A stretch of 64,000 bases of DNA, taken from positions 383,501 through 447,500 of the forward strand of contig OX345639.1 in the NCBI GenBank assembly GCA_947044365.1, written 5' to 3'. Below are positions 35,801 through 48,600 of the stretch, one piece after another. The notes under the pieces were generated by a model. The model did no database searches, had not been told where the DNA came from, and saw only the letters and a program-made list of their open reading frames with translations. This DNA comes from Petrosia ficiformis. Its lineage: Eukaryota > Porifera > Demospongiae > Haplosclerida > Petrosiidae. The translations under genes and the position numbers were made by a program. How positions within the stretch are numbered: the stretch's first letter is position 1; each line of letters opens with the position of its first letter.

Positions 35801-38219
35801 CCAGTTCGCCCTTGAAGTCCCTTAAAGAAATCAGATGTATGTGAACAATATTATGCAATTACATAAATGCATTATTAATGAATATATATAATTATTCCTG
35901 TGGTTCTGAGATGTCTAATTATAATATTTAGTTTGTGCTATAAATCTGGTAAGCTGACCACTTCACTGTATCAACATTATAATAGTACATACCACAATTC
36001 CTTTCATCCCTGGATATCCTTTCTGTCCAGGAGGTCCTTTCTTTCCCTAAATAAACAACAAACATAAATAATTATTACTAAAACATTTATATGTACCATA
36101 GCGCCTTTTATTCCTCTTTCACCCATTTCACCTCTATGTCCCTAAATAAAAAAAAGACATTAAATATTGACAAGCTATAATTCGTTACTTGTTTCCCATC
36201 TGTGCCAGGTTCTCCAAGAGTACCAGGAGGTCCTCCTTGACCCTGCATTACAAAATTAAAGTGAATACTTGTAATGTACATATATTATGTAATAATGTAC
36301 CCTAGGACCCATAGGCCCTTGTATTCCTTGTTTGCCAGGAGGCCCTACATCTCCCTATTATTAAGGATAAAAGTAAAATGAAGTACCTTAAGCAATTGCA
36401 CTACTAACCTTGATACCTTTTTGTCCTAAAGCACCTGGCTCGCCATGGTAACCTATTTCTCCTTTACTTCCAACGATTCCTGGGGGACCAGGAGGTCCTT
36501 GTAATCCTCTGATTCCCTATAGAATATATTGCATATCAAAAATGATACATGTCAAATAATCTCTTACAGGTTGCCCACGTAGTCCATGTTCACCAGGATA
36601 TCCCAATTCACCCTGTATACGCATATGTGTGAACAATATTAAATTATTTTATACATTATTACAGTTATTCCTGGTCTTCCTTGAATTCCTTCCTCTCCAA
36701 TCTCTCCAACTTCTCCAGGAGGTCCAATACAAGGATAATCTGGCCATGCGTATAACACCTAATGGCAATTGTAAACACAAGCCTTAGAAATATAGTGTAG
36801 TAATATAGTGATAAGTAACTCACTTGCTTTGTAGATTGACCATCTGCTTCTTCTGAGACTTCAGTCTGTAGCTGTGTAGTAATAAGTGGTTATAGTGATA
36901 GTTAAATAGTAAATCAACAGATTAAGTAACAGTTAATACAATAAATGAAACGAATAAACTATGTATGTACGGGGCACATATGTATGTACCTCACATGAGG
37001 GTTCCACAAAAGAACAAATGTCAGATATTTCTTGTTTCTCTTCAAGTGGATATATTCTTACATCACATAGTATTCCCTTTTAGGATCAGAAATAAGGAAG
37101 ATCAAATTTACAATCATTTATCTTCCTACCATCTAGCTATTCATATATCTATATGTATTCTTCATTTATCACCACCATCCATCATTTATCTACCATCCTT
37201 TCTTATATCCATTTATTCATCCGTCTGCCCATCTATTCATGTATCCCTCTAATCTATACATCTATGTATACATCATCTATTCATTCATCCATCCACTCGT
37301 CTCACCCTATCAGAAACTTCACGAAGATATTTGCTGAAACTCAATTGTAAATGAGCAGTGCTAACATTGTGTAACCAAAGATTAGTATTCCAAACGTAAG
37401 GTAGATACTCTCCATTCATACAAGAACTCAGTTCCCCGTTGTTTACATACAATAAAACATGATTACTAGTATAATGAGTGATATTGTTCCAGGGTATGAA
37501 GAACATGCTAGGGTATACAAGAGTCACTGTGGAACTCAATATTAGCGTACTTAAGGTATGTGTCTGTGCAGGGGGTAATGTATTTTCTATTGAAAACAGT
37601 CTCAATACTGTGTTAATATCAGGTTTGTAAGTGAATCCAATTATAAATTTTGGAGGTAGAGCACGCCTTGTGGTTTGTGTGAAACTTTGTTCCAAGGTAT
37701 ATTTAGAGTAATCGACAATGTTTAGTGTGGGATCTGATAATAAACGTGGAGTTGTTAGGAAGTCGACAAATTGCAGAGTACTTTTGTTTTGTTCTGAAAG
37801 TAATTCATCTTCTGCAGAGAGCAAGATTGTGTTGAGAATAAATAATGTATATATATAATTATATATATATATATAATATATATATTATATGGGATTTACA
37901 GTTGCAGGGCCAGAAAAGCAAATACGTAATAAATATGCGCATTAGCGCCTTTGTGTTCATGCCCCACAATGCGATTCCACGAATTTCTTCATGTAGTTTA
38001 GTTTCGTTTTCTTAGCTCTATAACTTTACAGTCACACTTATCCTTATTAAAATAAATAAATTAATTAATAGTCTATATCTCACCAACATATATCTCAGTT
38101 TCGTTAGTAACTGCTGTAGATTGCAACAACAAAGACAACAATAATAAAACAATCAGCTCCCATTTCCACAGCCTATTTCTGTGAATCTGTGTCCAAGACT
38201 GCATTGCATTACTCATCAT
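26644..38219 (-). CDS. Fibrillar-type collagen with N-terminal TSPN/LamG and C-terminal COLFI domains
   Basis: A secreted extracellular-matrix protein encoded by dozens of small exons. The start at 38219 (MMSNAMQSW) leads into a signal sequence ([17 protein letters not shown]). Exon 37285-37820 and the next exon (about 36996-37085, [13 protein letters not shown]...CSFVEPSCE) form a laminin-G/TSPN-like domain. From about 36740 down to about 28250, nearly every small exon encodes Gly-X-Y repeats in the frame GxyGxy, often 45-60 bp and bounded by 60-100-bp introns. The C-terminal part carries COLFI hallmarks ([27 protein letters not shown]). This architecture is that of A/B-clade fibrillar collagens. 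The last COLFI segment appears frame-disrupted (see findings). Introns host several repeats. The start codon is only about 150 bp from the DROSHA stop upstream. Confidence 0.88.
27230..27470. repeat. Interspersed repeat, copy 1 (partner at 34240-34480)
   Basis: ACCTCAAAATTAGGATGTGA, TATAGTGTATAGTTTAATG, ATACTGTAACTCAATAATGA and AAAAAGATTGTTGGTCATTC occur here and, in the same order with substitutions, at 34270-34440. Both copies lie in introns of the collagen gene in the same orientation. No coding capacity is visible. Confidence 0.82.
28817..28884. repeat. (TA)n tract in a collagen intron
   Basis: A run of about 23 TA dinucleotides followed by GTTATAATTATATAATATAT, between two Gly-X-Y exons. 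Confidence 0.92.
29805..30006. repeat. TACA/TGCA microsatellite in a collagen intron
   Basis: About 200 bp of TACA units with interspersed TGCA. The long open frames over it (MYVCMYVC on minus, IHTYIHTY on plus) are artefacts, although they fuse with genuine Gly-X-Y exons on either side. Confidence 0.92.
30720..31200. other. Unexplained insert in a large collagen intron
   Basis: About 480 bp between the Gly-X-Y exon ending near 30612-30714 and the 59-bp minisatellite. It contains TATATCTCTATATAAGCACC, a TATA-like core, and has a texture like a solo LTR, but no clear terminal repeats, target duplication or coding sequence were found. Confidence 0.35.
31207..31640. repeat. 59-bp minisatellite, about 7 copies, in a collagen intron
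   Basis: The unit contains ACTATGATAGAACCCTACAC, CTGCCTAGCCTATAGTGTAG and TACCATATATACTCTAAAT. Copies are nearly identical, with only CTTATAG/CCTATAG and TGCG/TGCC variants. Confidence 0.95.
32381..32493. mobile_element. 113-bp foldback MITE in a collagen intron
   Basis: The left end GTTACGTCATGCCCACTCTG, then CAATATCAGGCTTATAATCAC, pairs with the right end GTGATTATAAACCTGATATA, GCACTCGTGGCATGACATAAC. The GC-rich loop (GCCCTCCGGCCTGTGGCCCT) is itself palindromic. Nearly the entire element can form one hairpin. Confidence 0.88.
34240..34480. repeat. Interspersed repeat, copy 2 (partner at 27230-27470)
   Basis: See the partner entry. This copy has an extra segment (AGAAATATCGGGAAGGATAA) absent from copy 1. 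It extends the intron between two Gly-X-Y exons to about 430 bp. Confidence 0.82.
37850..38085. other. First collagen intron with a TA tract
   Basis: Between the signal-peptide exon (ends about 38084) and the TSPN exon. It contains (TA)n at 37850-37890 and TTTCTTCATGTAGTTTAGTT-type AT-rich sequence. Nothing else is recognised. Confidence 0.6.
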
Positions 38220-38368
38220 GAAGGCTCAAACACCTTCGCTGTCACCCTGCAAGCCGGCCTGTGGTATAGTGGAGTCTATACTGGAGGGCCTCACATGATA
38301 CACCCACTATACTTAATATTAAAATTATTATTAATAATGAATTGATAATACAAGTTAATGTACATGGA

Positions 38369-41300
38369 TTATTTCTGCAAACTTTTTGGAATAAGAACTG
38401 ACTCTGTAGTACAAAATAAAACACACTGAAAAAAAAACTGTGGATCAATTAAATAAGAATGCATACCATTTTTCAGTGCATTCTCTGCTGCAGCCATGCC
38501 AGCACTTTGTATACTAGAAAAAAACAACAAATTAACAGCTATAGGTAGAGAGGATGAGTGCGTTTTTACTTTAATCCTATTCCAACAGCCAGCCTTTGAC
38601 TGCGAAAATAAACAGCAACTAAATATCACAAAAAGGAAATGCATACATAGTAAGTAATAGGTGTTATTATAGAGATAATCACCTGTACATTTTCTATTAT
38701 GTAATGGTCCTTCAACACTCAAAACTCTGCATAGGAAAATAATGACCAGTCAGTCTGTCTGTCTGTTGCACTTCTATTAGTCAGTTTTTATTGAGTCAGA
38801 TGTATGTTGAGCTACCTGTAATGTGGAGGTTCTATCTCTTGTCCTTTTTTTTTACAAGTGTATACAAGTGAGTGTTGCAATCTTGATTTCGCATCAAGAA
38901 ATTTTAACCCTTTTGAATCATCCTGTACACATACAGACAACACTTGATTAATTAATGATCGTAGGAGGTTGTTCACACCTGTCATTTTAGCAGGCTACAG
39001 GTAACTTACAAATAATTTTGGAAAAAGACATATTTCACAGAACATCTCAGCATATTCCAGTCCTTTATCAATATACAGGGCGGCTATAAAGGACTCTACA
39101 ACATCTGCTAAAACTTTCTCTGTTAAATATTTCTCCTAACCAAAATAAAAACAAGATGACAAGTAATACGTATTTCTGAAAACGTAAGTCACCTGGTCAT
39201 TGTCAAGTACAATGTAATCAGAGAAACCAAGCTCCTGTGATACCTTAGCAAGCTGTTTGTTAATGACTATAGCCATTCGAAGAGCCTTGAAATAAAATTG
39301 AAAAGGCATACATTTAAATAGAGTTAATATGGTATAGTTACTGTTAAATGTCCTTCATTGTGACGAGGAAAGGTGGAATAAACATGAATTGATGTTAAAT
39401 ACTGAAGTATGGCGTCTCCTAAGAACTCCATACGTTGATAATGGCCCCTAATATACATATACATGTCATATGTATGATACTTACATATATATAATTATAT
39501 ATAAACACATAGAAGATACCTCTATGTACACACATACACAATTTATACACACATACACACATACATGTATGTATATAATATACGTACATACTTATAAATA
39601 CTAGACATATTTTTATATACGTACATAAATAGATATGATTAGTGATGCATCTATTTCTATTTCATCTCACATTGTTAAATCTGTATAGCCATATGATGGA
39701 TGGACAAATGCTCTTGCCAATATTCGAATATGGGTGAAAACCACACCTACTTTTTCCTCCAATGAAATGAATTTCTGTATAATTATAATTTCAACATGAG
39801 TACAAATCTTAACTTACAAAATACTTACCTGCAAAATTTCTGATTCTTTAATCATGTGACGATCACCTTTTGGATGCTGTTGCTATGGAAACACATGTAC
39901 ATAAATGAACATCATTACCGGTACATATTAATTAACCTTGAGGAGGTGTGGCATGTAGTTCGTCCATATATCATATAGGTCCTTATAGACAAATACAGGT
40001 ATAGCATTTTCAGTAACATGTACATATGTATGAATGTTTGGATATTTTAGTATACTATTGTTTTACCTTCTCAGGGAAGAGGAGATTGGCTAGAACTTCC
40101 CTGGAGTGCTTTAGTCCTCCATCAAGATATACAGCACCCATTAGAGCCTCAAGTGTGTTAGCTTGTGCATGTGAAAATCCATCTTGTGTTGAGAGTTCAA
40201 AACTACAATAGAGAGAAGAGTCATATATTTGTGGCCCTACTCTCTTGATATATGTCCTATGCTTTGTCTTTAATGTTTGTAGAAATTTGCTGATGATATT
40301 GACTAACCATTTTGTTGATAGCATATATTTTTCTAACTCTAATCTCTGTGAGAAAGATATGTATATTAATTGATTACAAATGCACACACAGAAACAGACA
40401 CACACACAGACACACTTTTGCAATGGTGGCTAAGTTCTGGTTACAAATTAGTGCTTTTCTGTATATTACCAGCTGTCCATCGGTATAGTCAGGAAACATG
40501 TGATAAAGATGGTCACTGAAAAGATACATACATATATATCTACTGAACCATTCATCCACTCAGGTATTTATCCATCCATCACAACAAAACCTTGTTAGGA
40601 ATTCGATCACGGCATCACCAAGGAATTCCATTCTTTCGTTATCACTTGGTCTACAATGAATGATGAATGATAAATTAAAATATCATTTTGAAACTTATGT
40701 ACCCATCACATATCTCTTCTTCTTTCTCTCCCTTCTCATTCACTGCCTGAGAAAGACCTTCAAGACCTGATTTCGGTTTTTTATGAGGAGATCCCTCAAT
40801 ATTAGTTTGGAAACGAGGTTTCAATAATCCACAATGATCAGCTGCAATTAGAAGTGGGTTCGAACGACTTGTGCTCTGTTGTGAGGTGATGTATGATGGG
40901 TGTGTCAGAGAGGTCTATAAGCAAGAAGAGAAAATTATGACATTTCTCTCTCAAAGTTATTTGTCTACTAACCTCTAGCAGTGCTCTATTTCTGAAACTA
41001 TAACCTAGTCTCTCTTCCAAAGGATAAAGAGAAAAGTGGAACATTATATGTTTGAATATAACAGGCAATAACAGAGAACATTGTATCAGATCAGTATAGA
41101 TCCCTGTGGTCATATAACCATCACATGAAATACTGAGCTTCTCTTCCCTAACGAGGCTATGAGAGCATGAAGAGGAGCATGAAGAGAATGAGGAAGCTTC
41201 ATCATTGATAAGAGAGAATTTCATACCTTTTACGTTTCATTACTCTCAGTTCATTGCGTAGCTGTTTTAACTTAAAATAGTCCTTTCTCTTCAGCTCTCT

Positions 41301-42784
41301 GAAAGGTGATAACACATGATAGTCATGTGATTTTCAAGTAAATGAGCTCACCCTTTAATAGCTTGTTGATGCAATGTTATGTACAAAGATGTCTTTTCTT
41401 TATATCTGAGAATTCAAGGCATCAATATACAATCAAAAAAATGATGAGAGAACATATATGTACATGTAAGTGTGTACATACATATAAATACATAAACATA
41501 TACAGCAATATATATAGCCCAAGGTGGCCAGTCTCAAACTTCAGTAAAGATTACTTACATCATATCAGCTGGTTCTTCTTCACTGAACACATAACTAAAA
41601 TGAACTAATAAGGTCTGACAAAATGGAATAGACAGGCAAACAGATAAATAGATGGATCATCTTTTATACCTCATGTCTTTTAGACCATTCGATCCTATCA
41701 ATTCTAAATGTTGATGGGTGCTGAAGACAAGAGGAGTAGATAGCGTGACATATCATTATATGGACCTTTTAATATATGCAACAAGTAACATAGTGGTAAA
41801 TCATTACTATTACCCTTACTATAATTAAATCTCATGTTACTATTTATTAATTGTAAACCGGCCATTAATTCATTTATCTTTGTCTCACCTTTAATTCATA
41901 AACCACTAACCCTAAATATATTTAATTATTTTGTTACTATTGTAAACCATTAACCACTAATACATTTACCTTTTTACTATTGTAAACCATTAACCACTAA
42001 TACATTTACCTTTTTACTATTGTAAACCATCAACCCTGAATATCTTTGTGATATTGATCTTTCTTCTGAGTAAAGTTTAGGAGACTGTGTGTGAAGAATA
42101 ACAGAAGAGAAATGGGAGAATGAATTGAATGAAAGCTGGCAGCAAGCTCACTCTTATTGTAAGAGGTTTGAAAAAAGATAGAAAAGATTTGAGAACTGAT
42201 GCCATGGAAATAGATGCATGTTGATTACCTGTATGAGGTAAATACACACACAGACACACAGACACACACACAGACACACACACCATCGTTTTCATGAAAT
42301 AAAGGAATGAAATACAGATCATTTGAACTGGAGTGAGTCTCTGTATAAAGAAAGGTGACAAAGATGGCGAATTATTTATAGTATAGTTAGGTTATTAGTT
42401 GAGTTACTGCTTCACCTTCAAACCAGTCATAAAGTTCTAATAACTGGTTAAACAGGTAATACTGGAATAATATCAGATCTTGTAATACAAAATTCTATAC
42501 AACGAAAGCATTATAATTATGTAATCTGTATGTATGCATTTATTACTTGAAGTAAATATAAATATAAATATAAATAATATATATAATATAATACACACAT
42601 ACACACGTGCATACATACATACATACATACATACATACATACGAACATACATACATACATACATACGTACATACATACATATATACATATGTACATACGT
42701 ACATACATACATATTTCATACATACATACACACATACATACATACATACATACATACGTACTTACATAGGTACATACATACATA

Positions 42785-42815
<31 letters not shown>

Positions 42816-43611
42816 CATACATGAGGTAATTGTCGAGGTTTCAAACGTATCACGTAATCTTGATTATAGCGTGTAAAATATAAGTGTGGAATCTAGGAGT
42901 GAGTGTAGTCTTTTATCGCATCAAATTCAAATTCAAAACTATTATTACTAACATGATTTAAATTATCACTTGAAATTATTAAAAACCCTCTGAATTCATG
43001 GGGTTTACCAAAGTGATCATAAACCTTTGTATGTCCATCAAACTACAGAATGAATTTATGTAAGTACAATTATTTAGATGACTGAGTACCTCATAATATA
43101 TATTTGGTGATATTTCCATTTCATAACAGTAAAATTTTAAGTTGTTTTTTAAAAGGTGAGCATCTGGTTTAGTTTCAGGAACAGTCTATAAATAAATGTA
43201 TGTGTATGTATGTATGTATGTATGTATGTATGTATGTATGTATGTATGTATGTATGTGTGTACATATGTGTATGTATGTATGTATGTGTATGTATGTATG
43301 TATGTATGTATGTATGTATGTATGTATGTATGTATGTATGTATGTATGTATGTATGTATGTATGTATGTATGTATGTATATGTATGTAGTAAGTAATGTA
43401 TGTACTTACATATTTATATACATAATGTATGTATGTATGTTTATATATGTGAATATTCTCTATCGTAGACGAAACATACTTTATTTTTACAAGTATTATA
43501 AAGAATAGAGGGATGTATAATTGTTCTCTCTTTCAATTCATTATCTTGAAGTAGTTGTGTAATAAACTGATCATGTAGTGATACAAGTGACTCAGTTGCT
43601 GTAACTTCCAT
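38369..43611 (-). CDS. DROSHA: DROSHA, nuclear RNase III of the Microprocessor
   Basis: Drosha cleaves primary microRNA transcripts in the nucleus with DGCR8/Pasha. About 27 exons run from ATG 43611 (MEVTATESLVSLHDQF) to stop 38369. First exons: 43480-43611, 43090-43185, 42953-43042, 42821-42892 and 42416-42461. The central domain aligns with human Drosha (HEFRGFLIIS, LLELYDWFE, HPSTFRIDRIEW). Two RNase III domains follow: ERMEFLGDAVIEFL with LEALMGAVYLDGG, and QRMEFLGDAILQYL with VESFIAALYIDKG; all acidic catalytic positions that I can place are present. A C-terminal dsRBD (HYRVLSVEGPLHNRKCT, VAVYFRSQRLAVG, IQSAGMAAAENAL) ends ten residues later. The N-terminal Pro-rich and Arg/Ser-rich regions of vertebrate Drosha are not seen. 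Confidence in identity is high; the start is less certain. Confidence 0.93.
42595..42820. repeat. TACA microsatellite in DROSHA intron 4
   Basis: About 220 bp of TACA units directly abuts the donor of DROSHA exon 4 (ends 42821). The MYVCMYVC open frames are artefacts. Confidence 0.92.
43196..43445. repeat. TATG microsatellite in DROSHA intron 1
   Basis: An almost uninterrupted run of TATG from 43200 to 43385, then degenerate copies to 43445. It is in the opposite register to the TACA tract at 42595, so the two could pair in the primary transcript and enclose exons 2-4. Confidence 0.92.
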
Positions 43612-44585
43612 TGGCTATATATACAAATATAATATTAATATAATTTGTCGTCTGCAGAGATGTTGTATAATTTTATGTGCATTGGAATTGAGGATAACGT
43701 GAACTGCATTAGCCTTTGTAAGACATACACATATCTCCTTATACATGTATGAATGAATATATTGCATGAAACTTTCTGATGTGTTTAGTTAAACTATTAT
43801 AAAGTCGTTTTCCAAATTTAGTACAACAGACAGCCAACTTTGCATATGTATCTGTTGCATGGGATAATAACTATTATCACGTTTTGTGTAATTATGTATT
43901 ATGCGTACAATATGGTGCATGAACACAATGTACTAGCTTTATGAATATTTATGACCTAGTATGAATGTATGTGATCAACTGAAAAGAATCACAGCATCTG
44001 CCGACAAAGCCACACCCACAAACGTTCACCAACAATTGTCATGATTGTTCACACAATGACAAGGGCCCCTAGAGTGGTCATACGTTCCAAGAGCCCCTAG
44101 AGTGGTCATACGTTCCAAGGGCCCCTAGAGAGGTCATACGTTGCAAGGGCCCCTAGAATGGTCATGCATGGGCTGTTCGCGAGTGTGGTTTTGTCACCAG
44201 ATGCTATTATTGTTCTTTTCAGTTGATCCCATATATGTATGTGTGTTCAATGAAATGTTAAAATTTACTTCAGTAGTACTCATTTGATAGAATGAAGGTG
44301 AGATTTCCTTTTGTGATGGACATGTTAATTGACTCTTTGTCACATGTTTAGTCTTGCTGTTTGTATGATGACACCTATGTACGTATATGCACACACACGC
44401 ATAAAGATACATGTAATTATGACTTGGATAGTAATATACCTTCCCTCCATTGAGACTAAATCTTAACCCTTAAGTAACAGGCTAACAGTTCTCAAAGGGT
44501 TAATTAATAGAGCATTCTTTAAGACCACGACAACAATTTGGAATCTGAGAGGGACGGAAGCCACGTGTAAACAGAAAGTGAAAAG
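43612..44585. other. Divergent intergenic region between DROSHA and ORC5
   Basis: 974 bp between start codons. It contains a 28-bp tandem repeat, about four copies, at 44061-44167 (GGGCCCCTAGAGTGGTCATA plus CGTTCCAA), an E-box CACGTG at 44562-44567 just upstream of the ORC5 start, and AT-rich sequence. No convincing upstream DROSHA exon was seen, but a short one could be missed. Confidence 0.6.
44061..44167. repeat. 28-bp tandem repeat, four copies
   Basis: Units of GGGCCCCTAGAGTGGTCATA plus CGTTCCAA. GGGCCC and CCTAG palindromes recur every 28 bp in an otherwise AT-rich intergenic region. Confidence 0.88.
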
Positions 44586-45539
44586 ATGGATGGTAATACC
44601 TCTAATAGTTACAGGTTACGTGGTAAGTCTAGAAAGTCACATGAGCCGTCACATGATAGCAGAAGCAGTGAAATTAATAACGACAACTCAATTGATGGTA
44701 GTGACAGTGCTAAAAAGAAAACATTAAGACCAGGGGAAGTACGTATAACAAGAGCACAGGCAAATAAGAAGAGCAAAGTGGGTGTGGCTACCAAACAAGA
44801 TACCTCAATGACAAAAAAATTTCATGCAACTGATATACTATCAACTGTGACGCTAAGTGAGGAGGAAGAAGATGATGAGGTGGACATTGAAATGGTTTCT
44901 AGTCCTATAAAAATGGACAATACTCCTACTAGAGTTCTCAAGTCTTGTAATGTAAATACCCGAGTCGATATCATATTACCTCTAACACGTGGAGTACTGG
45001 TTAAACGAGTAACCCCACGAAAAACAGGAATATCACGTGTATTAGCAGAAGTTGATGATGAGAATAGTGATGCTGGGATTAGTGTTAACATAAAAGAAAT
45101 AGAGAAAAATAAAAAGGAAGGAGATGAGGAAGAAGATGGGGGAGTGGATGGAGACGAGGAAGAAGAATACGAGGAGGAGGAGAAAGAAGAATGGGAGAAG
45201 GAAGAGATTGAGGAAATGGAGGAAGAAAACTTGGAACAGGAGAAAGATGGAGTTGTACAATCTGAAGAAGAAACAAATGGGTCTACATATATTTATCACA
45301 TGTTCCCTGGACGTAAACAACAAATAAGTATTCTATTGTCACTAATGGGGAAGGTAAGCCACACCCCTTTAACATTGGCCCCTTATATCTTCTAGCTCTG
45401 TAGCCTTTAGAGTGGGTCACTCCAGCATTGTATGTGTATGGTCACACAGGTGTGGGTAAAACTTTAGTAATTAAGAACATAATGATAAAATCACAGGTTA
45501 GTGGCTTGAATTTATAATAATAATAATAATAATAATAAT

Positions 45540-45627
<88 letters not shown>

Positions 45628-48600
45628 TAGGTTCCTCATGCTTATGTTGATATGATTGAATGTTATTCTCCTCGTATCCTTTTTGAGACTATACTTAACC
45701 AATTATCAGGTATATACTATGTATGTATATAGTGACAACATATAGTAATATATAATAATAATTTTATATGTATTTATTATAATTTGTGTACATACCAAAT
45801 TAAACCCTGTACATAATATAATTTCAGTGTACAATATTTGATGTGAATTTTGGCTGGCCATGATAGCCAACCAAAGTGATATTTGATTGGCCATTTTTTA
45901 GACATGTGACTACTTGTACAATATGCATACATGTATATATATGTTACAAATTATTAGTGACATTATCATTAAACATAATTTCTAAATTTTACAAAATGAT
46001 ACTAATCAACCCAAAATTTTTAAAATAAAAATTGACCGGTTAAAATGACCGACTACATGCACATTTGAACGGTCATTCTAATTATTCGCTTGGAAAATGC
46101 CCGATGGCCTTCTGTAATATTGTACACTGAATTTAGGGCTGAAATAAATACTGCAATATTCGGATATCATTCGTTATTTTGATATTCTAATGTATTTTTA
46201 CATATTTGATTATTCATTTAATGTTTGCGCATGCGCAGAAACAAAACACATGTAATTATTATGGAAATTAAGTGGCGGCAGAGATGTTTCCTGCTTCTTG
46301 TTACTCGTTTCCTAAGCTTGTAGATCAGAGAATGAACAATAATAACACAGAGGTAGCTGTTATAAACATCTTATAGCAAGCATAAATTGAATATTCATTC
46401 ATTAAGGAAAGCAACTTAGCAAGTATTCGAATACTAAAAGCAGTATTTGTTTCAGCACTAATATAATTTTATATAATATATAATAACACATAATCATCAC
46501 ATATACATAATTATACATCATTGTGACTATTAATATTTGTATGTCTTTTTAAGGTACTCTTCCTAGTTCTTCAAACAGCTATATTGGTTATGTTCGATGT
46601 GATAACCTACCACAGTTTATCAGAGAGCTTTGTCAGCTCTCTACTACACAAGAATGGAACGAATCATCTGTGTACATTGTACTGGATCATGCAGAAAGAC
46701 TTAGAAAAATGGAACCCACATTACTACCAGCCCTTTTAAGGCTGGCTGAACTGGTTAGGGAAACTGATTTATCTCGATCTTTCCATTTATAATACTCTTT
46801 CTTACTTGTGTAGTCAAATCTAAATTTGTGTACGATATTTATTAGTCAGTTAGTCTGGGAGAAATATGCTACATCAACTGGATGTTATCAGCCATTAGTC
46901 GTATACTTCCCTGAGTACAAAAAAGGTAACATCAAGATGGATGAATGGATGGATGAATGGATAGATGGATGGATGGATGGATGGATGGATGAATGGATGG
47001 ATGGATGGATGGACGGATGAATGGATGGATGGATGAATAGATGGATGGATGGATGGATGGATGGATGGATGAATGGATGGTTGGATGAATGGATGGATGG
47101 ATGGATGGATGAATGGATGGATGGATGGATGGATGAATGGATGGATGGATGGATGGATGGATGGATGGATGGATGGATGGATTGATTGATGGATGGATGG
47201 ATGGACGGATGGATGGATGGATTGATTGATGGATGGATGGATAGATGGATTGATATGATGTTTGGCTATTTCCTTTCTATTAGATGAAGTTCTTGAGATC
47301 TTGTCTCTTGATTGTCCATCTGAATATTCTAAAGATTTTTATCATACATTCCTTACTAGTTTGTGGAATGTAATGAATTCAATATCCAGAGATATTAGTG
47401 AATTGAGACATATTGTGAGTATAATAGATCATCTATTTAAATCATCAATTCATCTATTCATTGGTTTAGTTATGCATCCATTCATTCTTCTATCCATCCA
47501 TCCATCCATCCATCCATCTATCCATCCATCTATCCATCCATCCATCCATCCATCTATCTAATCATCCATCTACATCAATCAATCCATCCATCCGTCCATC
47601 CATCCATCCATCCATCCATCCATCCATCCATCCATCTATCCATCCATCCATCCATCCATCTATCTAATCATCCATCTACATCAATCAATCCATCCATCCG
47701 TCCATCCATCCATCCATCTATCCATCCATCCATCCATCCATCCATCTATCCATCCATCCATCCATCCATCCATCTATCTAATCATCCATCTACATCAATC
47801 AATCCATCCATTCATATACCCATCCATCCATCCATTAATTTTGCCATTATGCATTGCAACCTGTCCATTCATTCATCCACTCTTGTTTCATCAGTATTGA
47901 GCTACTGAATCAATTCCCTATTCACTAATACACATTACCCTATTATACTATATCAGAGGGATCTACTGTTTCCTATATATTGTGAACCTATCAAATCAGG
48001 ACAAGGTACATGTTCATAATTATAGTTATATTAATGTATGGAGTAATAGATATATCTAATGTTAAGTACTTGTGGCACAGTATGGTATTTTTAATATTTT
48101 CATATAAGCTACTGAGAAAGAGACATGGAAATTATGGCGTCACATAGAACCTTACTATAAAAACATTCTACCGCGATTGTACATACGTGAATCTACAAGG
48201 TATGTATGGACAAAGTATAGGTTTATGAATTATTGATTATTCATTCATTTTTGTTTGTTTCACATAGTCTAAACTGGATTAAAGAACATAATAAAGGAGA
48301 ACGTGTTCTAGTGGCAGCTAAAGATCCTGCTCTCCCTTCTAGCTCCACTGAACACAATCTCCCATATTTTACCAAATATCTAATGATTGCTGCCTACTTG
48401 TCATCTTACAATCCTGTAAAAACAGACCGGAAGTTCTTCTCTAAGGTGAGTGAGTTCACTGAGCTGCATGTTTCTATAGTGATGAATTTATAATAAGCTC
48501 AATTTCAACTGGTGTCATTCTACTATAGTGTACTTAATTACGTATGGTTAGAGACATTGTCTAGACAAATGAATGATGTGATGAAAGCCTTGTATTTAAT

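Noticed and set aside
45042..45323. Antisense open frames rich in Phe/Leu opposite the ORC5 acidic tract
   Set aside because: Complement of Glu/Asp codons (GAG/GAA become CTC/TTC). No splice sites or family similarity.
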